Under the pieces are notes generated by a model. That model saw nothing but the letters and a program-made list of their open reading frames with translations, made no database searches and was not told where the DNA came from. A program made the position numbers and the translations under genes. This document shows positions 9,226 through 17,216 of a stretch of 33,134 nt of DNA, piece by piece. The stretch comes from Promicromonospora iranensis. GTDB lineage: Bacteria > Actinomycetota > Actinomycetes > Actinomycetales > Cellulomonadaceae. The DNA lies in contig NZ_JAJQQP010000003.1 in NCBI RefSeq assembly GCF_028994805.1, positions 1 through 33,134 on the forward strand, in the 5' to 3' direction. The first letter of the stretch is position 1. Every line of letters begins with the position of its first letter.

Positions 9226-9264
9226 GTGAGATCTGGCTGCGAGCCGAGTAGAGTCTCGCGCTTG
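9226..9264 (+). promoter_or_regulatory. candidate promoter of the ABC-2 exporter operon
   Basis: GTGAGA (9226-9231) and TAGAGT (9249-9254) are 17 nt apart, and the GTG start at 9264 lies 9 nt after the -10, leaving at most a 2-3 nt leader. Just upstream, GCTGCTCGT occurs twice (around 9189 and 9210), a possible binding-site repeat. Confidence 0.45.
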
Positions 9265-10082
9265 TGCGCCAGCTCCCGTCCCCCTCCCGGAACCCGTACT
9301 GGCGGTTCCTGGTAGCGGGATTTCGCGGGCAGTCGGCCTACCCGCTGGCCACGCTCGCGGGGCTGGTGGCGAACGCGACCTTCGGCCTGCTCAAGGGCGG
9401 CATCATGGGCGCGGCGGTCGAGAGCTCGGGCGGTGAGCTCGCCGGCTACTCCGCGGCGACCATGGCGGCGTTCGTCTGGCTCGGCCAAGGCATGCTGGGG
9501 TCGGTGAACTTCTGGGGCGGCAGCGACCTCCAGACCCGGATCAAGTCCGGCGACGTCGCCGTCGACTTCCTGCGTCCCGTGAGCGTGCAGGCAGCCAACG
9601 TCCTGACGGACGTCGGCAAGGGGCTGTTCGCCCTGCTGCCGCGTGGTCTGCCGAGCGTCGTCATCGGCGTGCTCGTGTCCAGCATGGCGCTGCCGCCCGA
9701 CGCCGCCGCGTATGGGCTCGGGCTGCTCAGCCTCCTGATCGGCATCACGGTCTCGCACGCCACCGTGTACGCGGTGGCCACCTCGGGGTTCTGGCTGGTG
9801 GAGACCCGGGGCATCAGCGTCCTCTACATGGCGGTCTCCGGGTTCTTCGCCGGCCTGTTCACACCGATCTACCTGTTCCCGGACTGGCTGCTGACCCTCG
9901 CGCTGCTCACGCCCTTCCCGTCGATGATGCAGTTCCCCATCGACGTTATCTCCGGGCAGGTCACCGGTGCGGGGGCGGCGCAGCACCTCGGGGTGCAGCT
10001 GGTGTGGCTCGCGGTGGTGCTCGCCGTCGGGCACCTGACCACGCGGGCCGGACGCCGGAGGCTGGAGGTGCAGGGTGGCTGA
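9264..10082 (+). CDS. ABC-2 type exporter permease, subunit 1
   Basis: A 272-residue membrane protein with about six hydrophobic segments (for example LATLAGLVANATFGLLKG, GLPSVVIGVLVSSM, GLGLLSLLIGITVSHAT, LVWLAVVLAVGHL). The block IKSGDVAVDFLRPVS is characteristic of the DUF990 / COG3694-type permeases that pair with a COG4586-type ATPase. Such trios are described as exporters of amphipathic or cationic compounds (viologen-type export), but the substrate here is unknown. The GTG start 9264 is almost leaderless. The C-terminus overlaps the next permease by 8 nt (GTG 10075), so this is the first gene of a tightly coupled three-gene operon. Confidence 0.82.
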   Translation: MRQLPSPSRNPYWRFLVAGFRGQSAYPLATLAGLVANATFGLLKGGIMGAAVESSGGELAGYSAATMAAFVWLGQGMLGSVNFWGGSDLQTRIKSGDVAVDFLRPVSVQAANVLTDVGKGLFALLPRGLPSVVIGVLVSSMALPPDAAAYGLGLLSLLIGITVSHATVYAVATSGFWLVETRGISVLYMAVSGFFAGLFTPIYLFPDWLLTLALLTPFPSMMQFPIDVISGQVTGAGAAQHLGVQLVWLAVVLAVGHLTTRAGRRRLEVQGG

Positions 10083-10902
10083 GCCGGAGGAGCAGCGCAG
10101 GGTGCGGGTACTCCGCGCCTACCGGGCGGTCCTCGCGAGCCGCGCGCGCTCCCAGGCGAGCCACCGGGCCAGCTTCCGCATGGACCTGGTCGGGGCGGTG
10201 CTCGTCGGGCTGATCGAGTTCACCGAGATCTGGGTGCTGTACTCGGCGACGGACCAGATCGGCGGGTTCACGCTCGCCCAGATCATGCTCGTCTTCGGCC
10301 TGTCCGACCTCGCGTTCTCCCTGGCGGACCTGGTGGCGGGACACTGCGACAACCTGCCGGTGTACGTGCGGGCCGGCACGCTCGACGTGTTCTTCCTGCG
10401 ACCGCAGCCGCTGCTCGCGCAGCTGATGACGAGCGACCTCAGTCTGCGCCGGATCGGGCGGTGCCTCGTGGGCGCGACGTCGCTCACGGTGGGCCTGGTG
10501 CTCAACGACATCGACTGGAGCGTCGGCACGGTCGGCCTGCTGCTGCTGGCCCTGGTCTGCGGGTTCGTCATCTTCACCGCGCAGTTCGTCACCGCCGCCG
10601 GCCTGCAGTTCTTCCTGATCAACGGCTCCGAGATGACCAACGCCTTCGTCTACGGCGGCCGGTACGCGGCCACGCAGCCCGCAGTCGTCTGGCCGCGCGC
10701 CCTGCTGGTCGTCTTCGGCGTCATCTTCCCGGTGGCCTTCGCGGCGTACCTGCCGGTATCCACGCTGCTGGACATGCCGGGCCCGCTCGGGTTGCCGACC
10801 TGGCTGGGCTGGTGCGCGCCCGTCGCCGCCCTCTGGGCGGTCACCGTCGCGGGGCTCTGCTGGCGCTGGGGCCTTCGTCACTACCGAGGAGCAGGCGGAT
10901 GA
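10075..10902 (+). CDS. ABC-2 type exporter permease, subunit 2
   Basis: A 275-residue permease of the same DUF990-like family, with a basic N-terminal stretch (RVLRAYRAVLASRARSQ) and about six membrane segments. The equivalent of the subunit 1 motif is NLPVYVRAGTLDVFFLRPQ, so the two permeases are distant paralogues that probably form the heterodimeric membrane pore. GTG 10075 overlaps the previous gene, and its TGA stop overlaps the ATG of the ATPase (10899-10902). The coupling supports stoichiometric assembly of the transporter. Confidence 0.82.
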   Translation: MAEPEEQRRVRVLRAYRAVLASRARSQASHRASFRMDLVGAVLVGLIEFTEIWVLYSATDQIGGFTLAQIMLVFGLSDLAFSLADLVAGHCDNLPVYVRAGTLDVFFLRPQPLLAQLMTSDLSLRRIGRCLVGATSLTVGLVLNDIDWSVGTVGLLLLALVCGFVIFTAQFVTAAGLQFFLINGSEMTNAFVYGGRYAATQPAVVWPRALLVVFGVIFPVAFAAYLPVSTLLDMPGPLGLPTWLGWCAPVAALWAVTVAGLCWRWGLRHYRGAGG

Positions 10903-11864
10903 ACGTCATCAAGGCCGAGGGCCTGACCCGGGTGTTCACCGGGCGGCCGGACCGGAAGAACAGGCTGCGGCGCAGCCGGCACGTCGCCGTCGACCACCTC
11001 GACCTGAGCGTCGAGGCCGGCGAGTCCGTGGGCTACATCGGGGCCAACGGTGCCGGGAAGTCGACGACGATCAAGATGCTCGTCGGCATCCTGGTGCCGA
11101 CGAGCGGTGCGGTGACCACCGTCGGCCTGCACCCGCTCAAGCAGCGGCGGGCGCTGGCACGGCGGATCGGCGTGGTCTTCGGGCAGCGCTCGCAGCTCTG
11201 GTGGGACCTGCCGGTGCGGGAGTCGTTCTCGATCCTGTCCGCCATCCACGGCCTGTCCGCCGCCGACGAGCGGACCAGGACCGCCGAGCTCGTCGACATG
11301 CTCGAGATGGGCGAGTTCCTGGCGACACCGGTGCGCCAGCTCTCGCTGGGGCAGCGCATGCGGGCCGAGGTGACCGCCGCGCTGCTGCACCGGCCGGAGC
11401 TGCTGATCCTCGACGAGCCGACGATCGGCCTCGACGTGCTGTCCAAGCAGCGCCTGCGCGAGTTCCTCGTGACCCAGCGGCGCGAGCACGGCACCACGCT
11501 GCTGCTCACCACGCACGACATGGGCGACGTCGAGCGGCTCTGCGACCGGATCCTCGTGGTGGACCACGGCAGGCTCGCGTTCGACGGCACACTCGACGGG
11601 CTGGCCCGCACGGTGGGCGCGCGGCGCGAGCTCGTGGTGGATCTCGCGACGGCGACCGGCGACCTGGTGGACCTGGACGGCGCGGAGCACGTCCGCAGCG
11701 AGTCGGACGGCCTGCGGCAGCGCCTCGCGTTCGACCCGCAGCGCACGACGGCGGCGCGCGTGCTCGCCGCGGTGTCCGAGCGGGCGGAGGTGCTGGACCT
11801 GTCGATCACCGAGCCCGACATCGAGGACGTGGTGCGCGAGATCTACCGCGCCACCCGCCGCTGA
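10899..11864 (+). CDS. ABC-2 type exporter ATPase
   Basis: A 321-residue ATPase that powers the two permeases before it. All catalytic motifs are intact: Walker A GANGAGKST, signature LSLGQRMRAE, Walker B LLILDEPTIGLD and H-loop TTHDMGD. The insert VFGQRSQLWWDLPVRESF after the Q-loop is typical of the COG4586 group. The last ~80 residues after the core form an accessory domain (LVVDLATATGDLVDLDG...). ATG 10899 has GAGGAG upstream. The longer open frame before it is only the shadow of the permease. It converges on P450 no. 1, with 36 nt between the stops. Confidence 0.9.
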   Translation: MNVIKAEGLTRVFTGRPDRKNRLRRSRHVAVDHLDLSVEAGESVGYIGANGAGKSTTIKMLVGILVPTSGAVTTVGLHPLKQRRALARRIGVVFGQRSQLWWDLPVRESFSILSAIHGLSAADERTRTAELVDMLEMGEFLATPVRQLSLGQRMRAEVTAALLHRPELLILDEPTIGLDVLSKQRLREFLVTQRREHGTTLLLTTHDMGDVERLCDRILVVDHGRLAFDGTLDGLARTVGARRELVVDLATATGDLVDLDGAEHVRSESDGLRQRLAFDPQRTTAARVLAAVSERAEVLDLSITEPDIEDVVREIYRATRR

Positions 11865-11900
11865 CCTGCCCTGGTTGGGTGCGCACGACCAGAAGCCTGC

Positions 11901-13223
11901 TCAGGTTCGCGAGACGATCAGCTCCGACCAGGCGGGGATCAGCACGCCACGGGCCGCCCGACGTCGGACGACGTGCAGGGGCCGGTCCTCCTCCCACAGC
12001 ATCCGCAGCAGCGCGCCGATCTCGGCCCGGGCCAGGGCGGCACCCAGGCACAGGTGCCGGCCCGCACCGAACCACAGCTGGCGGGACTCCCGCAGGTACG
12101 GACGATCGGCGCGGAACGGACCGGCGGCGGCGTTCGCCGACCAGACGAGCAGCATGATCCGCTCACCGCCGCGCAACCGCGCTCCGCCCACCTCGACGTC
12201 GGCCGCCACCCCTCTGCCGATCACGGACGCGGGACTCGTCACCCGCAGCCCTTCACGCACCACGTTCTCGACCGGGTCCCCCTCCCCGGGGTTCAGCAAC
12301 CGTGCCGCCCGCTCGTCGCCTCCCGCAGGACCGGCCGCCGGGACCGGCACGGCCGCCCCGGCACGCGCCCGCAGCGCCGCGAGCATCCGATGCTGCTCAC
12401 CGGTGTCGATCAGCAGGGCGGTGATCCGCCCCATGGCGCTCGCGGCGGTCTCGGTGCCCGCGACCATCAGCAGCGAGGCCAGGCCGGACGTCTCGGTGAG
12501 CCCGAGGCCGAGCTCCCGGCAGCGGCCGAGGAGGGTGTCCGGCGGTGCGTTCCGCCAGCCGTCGGGGATCCCCGCGTTCAGCTCGGCGACGATGCCCTGC
12601 GCGGTCGCCACCTGGGCCGGCGTCAGGATGGTCGACCCCGCGGTGCCGAGCGCGACGGAGGCGAGGCGCTCGCCGGTCTCGAAGATCCGCAGCGCTCCCT
12701 CGTCGTCGGGCCAGGAGCCGCCGTGCCCGGCGGGGCGGGGGATCCCGAGCAGGCTGATGACCATGCGGCCCACCAGGACCCGGGAGAGGTGTGCGACGTC
12801 GAGCGTCCCGCCCGAGCGGAGCTCATCGGCCGCGGCGGCGACGCGGTCGTCCCACGCGGCGCTCACCAGGTCGCGCGAGACGGTCTCCGTGAACAGCTCG
12901 CGTGTGCGGGAGCGCAGGTCGTGGTGGCCGGCGCCGTCGAACAGGTCGAGCACCCAGTCACCGAGGATCTGGGCCCACAGGTTTCCCACGCCGCCCTCGC
13001 CGAGGATCGTGAACGAGCGGTGGTCGCGGAGCACCGTGCGGGCCACCACGGGGTCCGCCGTGACCCACCCGATGCCCGGCACCCGGCGCACGGGCGAACC
13101 CGTACCGGGCCAGCGCTGGGCGGCCGTGCCTGCGAGGAGCAGGCCGGCCATCGCGGGCCGGGCGCGGTAGAGGAGGCCCAGCTCGTGCCGGGTGGTCGGG
13201 AGGGTGGGGATCACGGCCGTCAC
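11901..13223 (-). CDS. cytochrome P450 no. 1
   Basis: A 440-residue soluble bacterial P450. The heme loop is FGAGRHLCLG with ligand Cys392; the K-helix ExxR is E324-R327 (EGLR); the I-helix oxygen-binding motif AGTET is at 255-259. A low-complexity Ala/Pro/Gly insert (286-305) lies between the J and K regions. The C-terminal strand RRAARGVLIPAWSELIV is nearly the same as in P450 no. 2 (RRAARGVLVPAYRSLEL), so the two are paralogues. The start GTG 13223 lacks a good ribosome site; a second in-frame GTG lies 9 nt further in. It follows the Uma2 gene by 41 nt on the same strand and lies on the divergent arm of the Ole-like operon, which suggests it acts on the same product. Redox partners are not encoded nearby. 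Confidence 0.92.
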   Translation of the reverse strand: MTAVIPTLPTTRHELGLLYRARPAMAGLLLAGTAAQRWPGTGSPVRRVPGIGWVTADPVVARTVLRDHRSFTILGEGGVGNLWAQILGDWVLDLFDGAGHHDLRSRTRELFTETVSRDLVSAAWDDRVAAAADELRSGGTLDVAHLSRVLVGRMVISLLGIPRPAGHGGSWPDDEGALRIFETGERLASVALGTAGSTILTPAQVATAQGIVAELNAGIPDGWRNAPPDTLLGRCRELGLGLTETSGLASLLMVAGTETAASAMGRITALLIDTGEQHRMLAALRARAGAAVPVPAAGPAGGDERAARLLNPGEGDPVENVVREGLRVTSPASVIGRGVAADVEVGGARLRGGERIMLLVWSANAAAGPFRADRPYLRESRQLWFGAGRHLCLGAALARAEIGALLRMLWEEDRPLHVVRRRAARGVLIPAWSELIVSRT

Positions 13224-13264
13224 CCTATGGGCGGGCGTGCCGCGCGCGGTACCGGGTGGGCCGC

Positions 13265-13834
13265 TCAGCCGTACAGGCTCTGGACGTCCAGCTCGATCGG
13301 GAACGGCAGGTCGACCTTCAGCGTGTCGCGGAAGATGCCGGTCGGGACGTACGTCCTGGTCATGTCATCGAGCTCGTAGACGTAGATCGTCGTGATCGAT
13401 TCGACGTCCTCGACCCGCCAGAAGTGGCGGATGCCGGCCTCCGCATACTTGTGCGGCTTCACCGCCCGGTCGCGGTGCTCGGACTCGGGGGAGACCACCT
13501 CGACCGCGAGGACGATGTCCTTGGCCTCGTACCAGGTGGCGTCCCCGTCGATCGACGCCGTCGAGGCGAGCAGGTCGGGCTCGGGGCGGTTGTGCTGGTC
13601 CAGGCGGACTGTCATCTCGCTGTCGACGACGATCCCTTCCTGTGCCTGGCGCGTCAGGTGGGTCCGCAGGGCGAAGATGACGCTGCTGTGCCAGCGGCGT
13701 TGAGGGGACATCATGAAGACGAGGGCTCCGTCGATCAGCTCGGTGTGGCGGGGAGCGTCCGGCAGATTGTCCAGGTCCTCGGCGAGCCAGCCCTCCGGGC
13801 GCGGAGGGCGCATCCAGTCGGGGAGCTCGGCCAT
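13265..13834 (-). CDS. Uma2 family (DUF820) protein, PD-(D/E)XK fold
   Basis: A 189-residue protein beginning MAELPDWMRPPRPEGWLAED. The restriction-endonuclease-like core is visible: HTELIDGALVFM, the acidic strand RPEPDLLAS, then AVEVVSPESEHRDRAVKPHKYAEAGIRHFW with the E-x-V and lysine positions typical of Uma2. The family is widespread and often present in many copies, and its biological role is not settled; nuclease activity is predicted only from the fold. The frame is open to ATG 13897, but the conserved part starts at ATG 13834, which I prefer. It precedes P450 no. 1 on the minus strand and diverges from the Ole-like operon. Confidence 0.8.
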   Translation of the reverse strand: MAELPDWMRPPRPEGWLAEDLDNLPDAPRHTELIDGALVFMMSPQRRWHSSVIFALRTHLTRQAQEGIVVDSEMTVRLDQHNRPEPDLLASTASIDGDATWYEAKDIVLAVEVVSPESEHRDRAVKPHKYAEAGIRHFWRVEDVESITTIYVYELDDMTRTYVPTGIFRDTLKVDLPFPIELDVQSLYG

Positions 13835-13899
13835 GGCACCACGGTAGCAACGGGCACCTGTCGTGTCATGACTCGCCGCCGCCGCTGTCGATCGCATAC

Positions 13900-13919
13900 C
13901 TAGACGTTAATAGGTCTAG
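13900..13919. promoter_or_regulatory. dyad in the Uma2 / Ole-like divergent region
   Basis: CTAGAC (13900-13905) and GTCTAG (13914-13919) form a perfect 6-bp inverted repeat spaced by 8 AT-rich nucleotides. It sits upstream of the expected -35 of the Ole-like operon and close to the Uma2 gene, so one bound protein could act on both directions. Confidence 0.4.
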
Positions 13920-13932
13920 CCGTCACCTGCGC

Positions 13933-13961
13933 GTTATGGGCGTGCCATAACCTTTGCCGGG
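13933..13961 (+). promoter_or_regulatory. operator-like palindrome over the -10 of the Ole-like operon
   Basis: GTTATGG (13933-13939) and CCATAAC (13945-13951) are a perfect 7-bp inverted repeat with a 5-nt spacer. The right arm overlaps a -10-like TAACCT (13948-13953), which is followed by 7 nt and then the GTG start at 13961. A repressor bound here would block transcription; the mRNA would be leaderless. The -35 is not clear. Confidence 0.5.
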
Positions 13962-15166
13962 TGCTCCCCGAACCGGCCGCCGTGCTGAACCCGGCACCCG
14001 CCCGACCTGTCGAACCCTCCGCTGCGCCCCAGCCGGCGCCGCGGCAGCGTCCGCGCCCCGTCGCCCGCATCGCGGGCGTCGCCGTGCACCTGCCCGAGCG
14101 CACCCGGGACGTGGCCGAGGCCGAGCGCGAGCTGCACCGCAGGAACCCGGACGTCGCGCCGCGCCTGCCGCTGGTGTCGCGCCTGACGGGCGTGCGCCGC
14201 GTCCACGTGGCGGACGACGACCAGCAGGCCTCCGACCTCGCCGTCGCCGCCTCCCGCACGGTCCTCGACCGTGCGGGCCTCGGTCCGCAGGACGTCGACC
14301 TCCTGATCTTCGCATCGGCCACCCAGGACATGATCGAGCCCGCGACCAGCCACATCACGGCCGCCAAGCTCGGCGTCCGCGCGCCGGTGATGGACGTCAA
14401 GAACGCCTGCAACTCCGTGCTCAACGGCATAGAGGTCGCCGAGGCGCTCATCGGCACCGGTCGGTACCGCCGTGTGCTCGTCGCGTGCGGGGAGATGCCC
14501 ACCCGCGGCGTGCGGTGGGACGTCCCGGACCGCCGCACGTACGCGATGTCCGCGGCGGGCTACACGATGTCCGACGCCGGTGCGGCGGTGCTCGTCGAGG
14601 CGACCGGCGCCGCGAGCACGCCCGGCTTCGGGCCGGCGGGCGTCTCCGGACCCTCCGACGGCTTCGAGGACGACCTCGTCGCGGAGCTGGCGGAGCTGGT
14701 CGAGCCGGCCGGCCGGCCGTCGGGCATCCTCTCCTCGGTGTTCGCCGCGGAGTCGCAGCACTGGGACGTCGGCATGCTGCCGGGCGGCGGCACGGTGAGC
14801 CCGCGCGACCCGGAGCGGAGCTACTTCGAGATCGACGGGTCGCGGCTGCGTACGGCGTTCGACGCCTTCGGGTCGGCGCCCGTGGAGCAGGCCCTGGCCG
14901 CGGCGGGCGTGACCATGGACGACGTCGCGCTCGTCGCGGTGCACCAGGTGGCGGTCGCGTACCTCGCGGACGTGCACCGGACGCTCGGCGTGCCGGCCGA
15001 CCGCACGATCGTCACCGTGGCCGACCACGGCAACATCGCCTCGGCGACGCTTCCGCTGCAGCTCGCCACGGCGCTGGAGTCCGGCCGCCTGGGGCGGGGC
15101 GACGTCGTGCTGCTGCTCGGTCTCGCGGGCGGGGTCAGCATGGGTGCGATGGTGGTCCGGTGGTGA
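13961..15166 (+). CDS. OleA-like 3-oxoacyl-ACP synthase III family protein
   Basis: A 401-residue thiolase-fold enzyme. Residues ~1-35 are a Pro/Ala-rich extension; the KAS III core follows. The catalytic triad is C150 (VKNACNSVLNGIE), H328 (AVHQVAVAYL) and N358 (DHGNIASATLP). The segment QDMIEPATS carries E126, 24 residues before the Cys; a Glu at this place is the mark of OleA, which condenses two acyl-CoAs head to head, whereas FabH has another residue there. This and the OleC- and OleD-like genes downstream are the reasons for the OleA-like call; a FabH-type starter enzyme cannot be excluded. The GTG start at 13961 fits a leaderless transcript. The stop overlaps the next start (GTGA). Confidence 0.8.
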   Translation: MLPEPAAVLNPAPARPVEPSAAPQPAPRQRPRPVARIAGVAVHLPERTRDVAEAERELHRRNPDVAPRLPLVSRLTGVRRVHVADDDQQASDLAVAASRTVLDRAGLGPQDVDLLIFASATQDMIEPATSHITAAKLGVRAPVMDVKNACNSVLNGIEVAEALIGTGRYRRVLVACGEMPTRGVRWDVPDRRTYAMSAAGYTMSDAGAAVLVEATGAASTPGFGPAGVSGPSDGFEDDLVAELAELVEPAGRPSGILSSVFAAESQHWDVGMLPGGGTVSPRDPERSYFEIDGSRLRTAFDAFGSAPVEQALAAAGVTMDDVALVAVHQVAVAYLADVHRTLGVPADRTIVTVADHGNIASATLPLQLATALESGRLGRGDVVLLLGLAGGVSMGAMVVRW

Positions 15167-15957
15167 GCGGCGGACAGCTCGGCCCGCAGGCGGGTCGCCC
15201 CCGCCTCGCCGTCGTCGTGCCCGCGCTGAACGAGGCGCACGAGCACGGGATCCTCCGCACGCTCGAGGCGCTGCGCGATCAGGAGGACGACGACTTCGAC
15301 CTGGTGGTCGTGGACAACGGGTCCACGGACGGCACGCCCGACGTCGTGCGCAAGGCGATAGCGAACTGGGGACGGCTGCGCTGGCACCTCGTCACCGAGG
15401 ACCAGAAGGGGACCGGCGCCGCCGCGGACACCGGGATGCGCGCCGCCATCGGCCTCGGGGCCGAGCTGCTGGCTCGCACGGACGCCGACTGCCTGCCCCC
15501 ACCGACGTGGACCAGTGCTGTCCGGGCGGCCTTCGCGTCGGGCGACGAGCTCGTCGCGGGGCGGCTCGTCCCGCGCGACGACGACCTGCCGGTGTCGCGG
15601 TTCCAGCAGGGCGTGCTGTCGTTCGCGCTGTGGGCGTCGAGCACGTTCGGCAAGGTCCGGCCCGGGAACCAGGACGAGGGGTACCTCGGGCCGTACGTCA
15701 TGACGCCCGGCTGCAACATGGCGATCACCGCCTCCCTGTACGAGCGGGCCGGCGGGTTTCCGCGCACCCGGATCGAGGACCTGCACGAGGACCGTGCGCT
15801 GGTCAACGCGGTGCGGCGGCTGACGACGCGGTACGGCGAGCACCGTGACGTGTGGGTGCGCGCCTCGACGCGCCGGGTGCACGCCTGGGGGCTCGTGCGG
15901 ACGCTCGGCTGGTACGCCGACCACCGGTACCGGCCCGAGGTCGTGGACATCCGATGA
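15163..15957 (+). CDS. glycosyltransferase family 2 protein
   Basis: A 264-residue GT-A fold glycosyltransferase. It begins with the nucleotide-sugar binding strand LAVVVPALNE, followed by VVDNGSTDGT and the DxD-type metal site ARTDADC. Later, GCNMAITASLYERAGGFP and IEDLHEDRALVNAV supply the acceptor region and a likely catalytic ED pair. No membrane segment is evident, so it is probably soluble or peripheral. It is translationally coupled on both sides (GTGA at 15163, ATGA at 15954). In the Ole-like operon it most simply glycosylates the lipid product, perhaps at a hydroxyl made by a P450; that role is inference. The frame is open upstream only as the OleA shadow. Confidence 0.85.
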   Translation: MSGGQLGPQAGRPRLAVVVPALNEAHEHGILRTLEALRDQEDDDFDLVVVDNGSTDGTPDVVRKAIANWGRLRWHLVTEDQKGTGAAADTGMRAAIGLGAELLARTDADCLPPPTWTSAVRAAFASGDELVAGRLVPRDDDLPVSRFQQGVLSFALWASSTFGKVRPGNQDEGYLGPYVMTPGCNMAITASLYERAGGFPRTRIEDLHEDRALVNAVRRLTTRYGEHRDVWVRASTRRVHAWGLVRTLGWYADHRYRPEVVDIR

Positions 15958-17216
15958 GAGCCCACCCGGCGGTGGCGCGTGCGCACGACCTCGGCGGGGC
16001 GGCGCCCGAGGCGGCCTGGGAGGAGCGGGTCCAGCGCGCGGCACACCCCCTCGCGTACCCGGCACTGCGGTCCGCGCGGAACCGGCCGGTGGTCCGGGTG
16101 CCGCGCATCGGCGTGGTGGTGAGCGATGCCGCCCTCGCCCGCGAGGTGCTGCTCGACCTCGACCACTTCTCGAAGGTGGGCCCGGGGGCGCCGTCAGACC
16201 TGTGGACGCCGGTGCTCGGGCCGTCGGTGCTGCTCAACATGGAGGGCGCCGAGCACGCCGCACTGCGGCGGGCGCTCGGGCCGCTGTTCTCGCCCCGCGC
16301 GGTCCGCGAGCTCGTGGCGGCCGACGACGGCGACGCGGGCGTGCTGCCGGACCTCACGCGACGGCTCGCTGCGGGGGAGGCCGTCGACCTGGCGGCGGTG
16401 GTCGGCGCCCAGGCCGGCGCCGTGATCTGCGGGATGGTCGGACTGCCGCCGACCGACGAGGCGGTGCGCTCGTCCATGGCCGCCGCCCAGACGATCACCG
16501 GGATGGTGCGCCTGCACCGGCACGGCCTCACCCGGTCCCAGGTGGTCCGGGCACGGACCGTGCTGGAACGGCTGACCGCGCCCGCGCGCATCGCGTACCG
16601 TGCCGGAGACCCGGCGACGGTCCCCGGACGGATGCGCGACCTGGGACTGTCCGAGCGTGAGGCGATGGGCGCCGTCGGGGCGTTCGTGCTCACCGGGACG
16701 GAGACCATCCAGTCGTTCGTGCCCCGCCTCGTGGCCATCGCGCACGACGCCGGATGGACGGCGCGCCTGCTGGCGGACGACGCCCCGCTGCGGCGTCGTG
16801 CCGTCGAGGAAGGGCTGCGCGTCACCGTGCCGACCCCCGCGATGCTGCGCTCGGTGCGCGCCGGTACGTCGGTCGGCGGGGTGCCGGTCGCCGCGGGGGA
16901 CCGGGTGGTGATCGCCACCGTGAACTGCTGCCGGGCGGGCGGCGGCTTCGACCCCGACCGGTCGGTCGACCCCGCCGTGCGGCACCTCTGGTTCGGCGCG
17001 GGCCCGCACTTCTGCCTCGGCATGCCGCTCGCGATGGCGCAGGTGGACGCGGTGCTCGACGCGCTCGCGGCAGCGGCGTCCGACGGGCGTGTCCCGGTCG
17101 TGGGCGGGCGCCGGGCCGCTCGTGGCGTGCTGGTCCCCGCGTACCGCTCGCTCGAGCTTCGCCTGGGGGACCCAGGCCGTGCTCCTGTCCGGTCCGCTGC
17201 GCGGGTGGCGTCGTGA
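15954..17216 (+). CDS. cytochrome P450 no. 2
   Basis: A 420-residue P450 with heme loop FGAGPHFCLG (ligand Cys354), ExxR E286-R289 and I-helix TGTET (247-251), so the acid/alcohol pair for oxygen activation is kept. It is a normal Cys-ligated monooxygenase, not a CYP152 peroxygenase (OleT). It shares the EGLRVT..., LWFGAG.H.CLG and RRAARGVL(V/I)PA blocks with P450 no. 1. ATG 15954 overlaps the glycosyltransferase stop, and its own stop overlaps the GTG of the ligase. The tight coupling implies it works on an intermediate or product of the Ole-like pathway, for example by hydroxylation; the substrate is unknown. Confidence 0.92.
   Translation: MRAHPAVARAHDLGGAAPEAAWEERVQRAAHPLAYPALRSARNRPVVRVPRIGVVVSDAALAREVLLDLDHFSKVGPGAPSDLWTPVLGPSVLLNMEGAEHAALRRALGPLFSPRAVRELVAADDGDAGVLPDLTRRLAAGEAVDLAAVVGAQAGAVICGMVGLPPTDEAVRSSMAAAQTITGMVRLHRHGLTRSQVVRARTVLERLTAPARIAYRAGDPATVPGRMRDLGLSEREAMGAVGAFVLTGTETIQSFVPRLVAIAHDAGWTARLLADDAPLRRRAVEEGLRVTVPTPAMLRSVRAGTSVGGVPVAAGDRVVIATVNCCRAGGGFDPDRSVDPAVRHLWFGAGPHFCLGMPLAMAQVDAVLDALAAAASDGRVPVVGGRRAARGVLVPAYRSLELRLGDPGRAPVRSAARVAS

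Noticed and set aside
11875-13379. Plus-strand open frames of 430-470 residues opposite P450 no. 1
   Set aside because: The minus-strand frame carries all P450 motifs; the plus-strand ones are Ser/Arg/Pro-rich shadows.
15954-17216. P450 no. 2 as an OleT-like (CYP152) fatty acid decarboxylase
   Set aside because: It has the standard heme loop and the I-helix TGTET acid/alcohol pair, whereas CYP152 peroxygenases lack that pair and have a different heme region.
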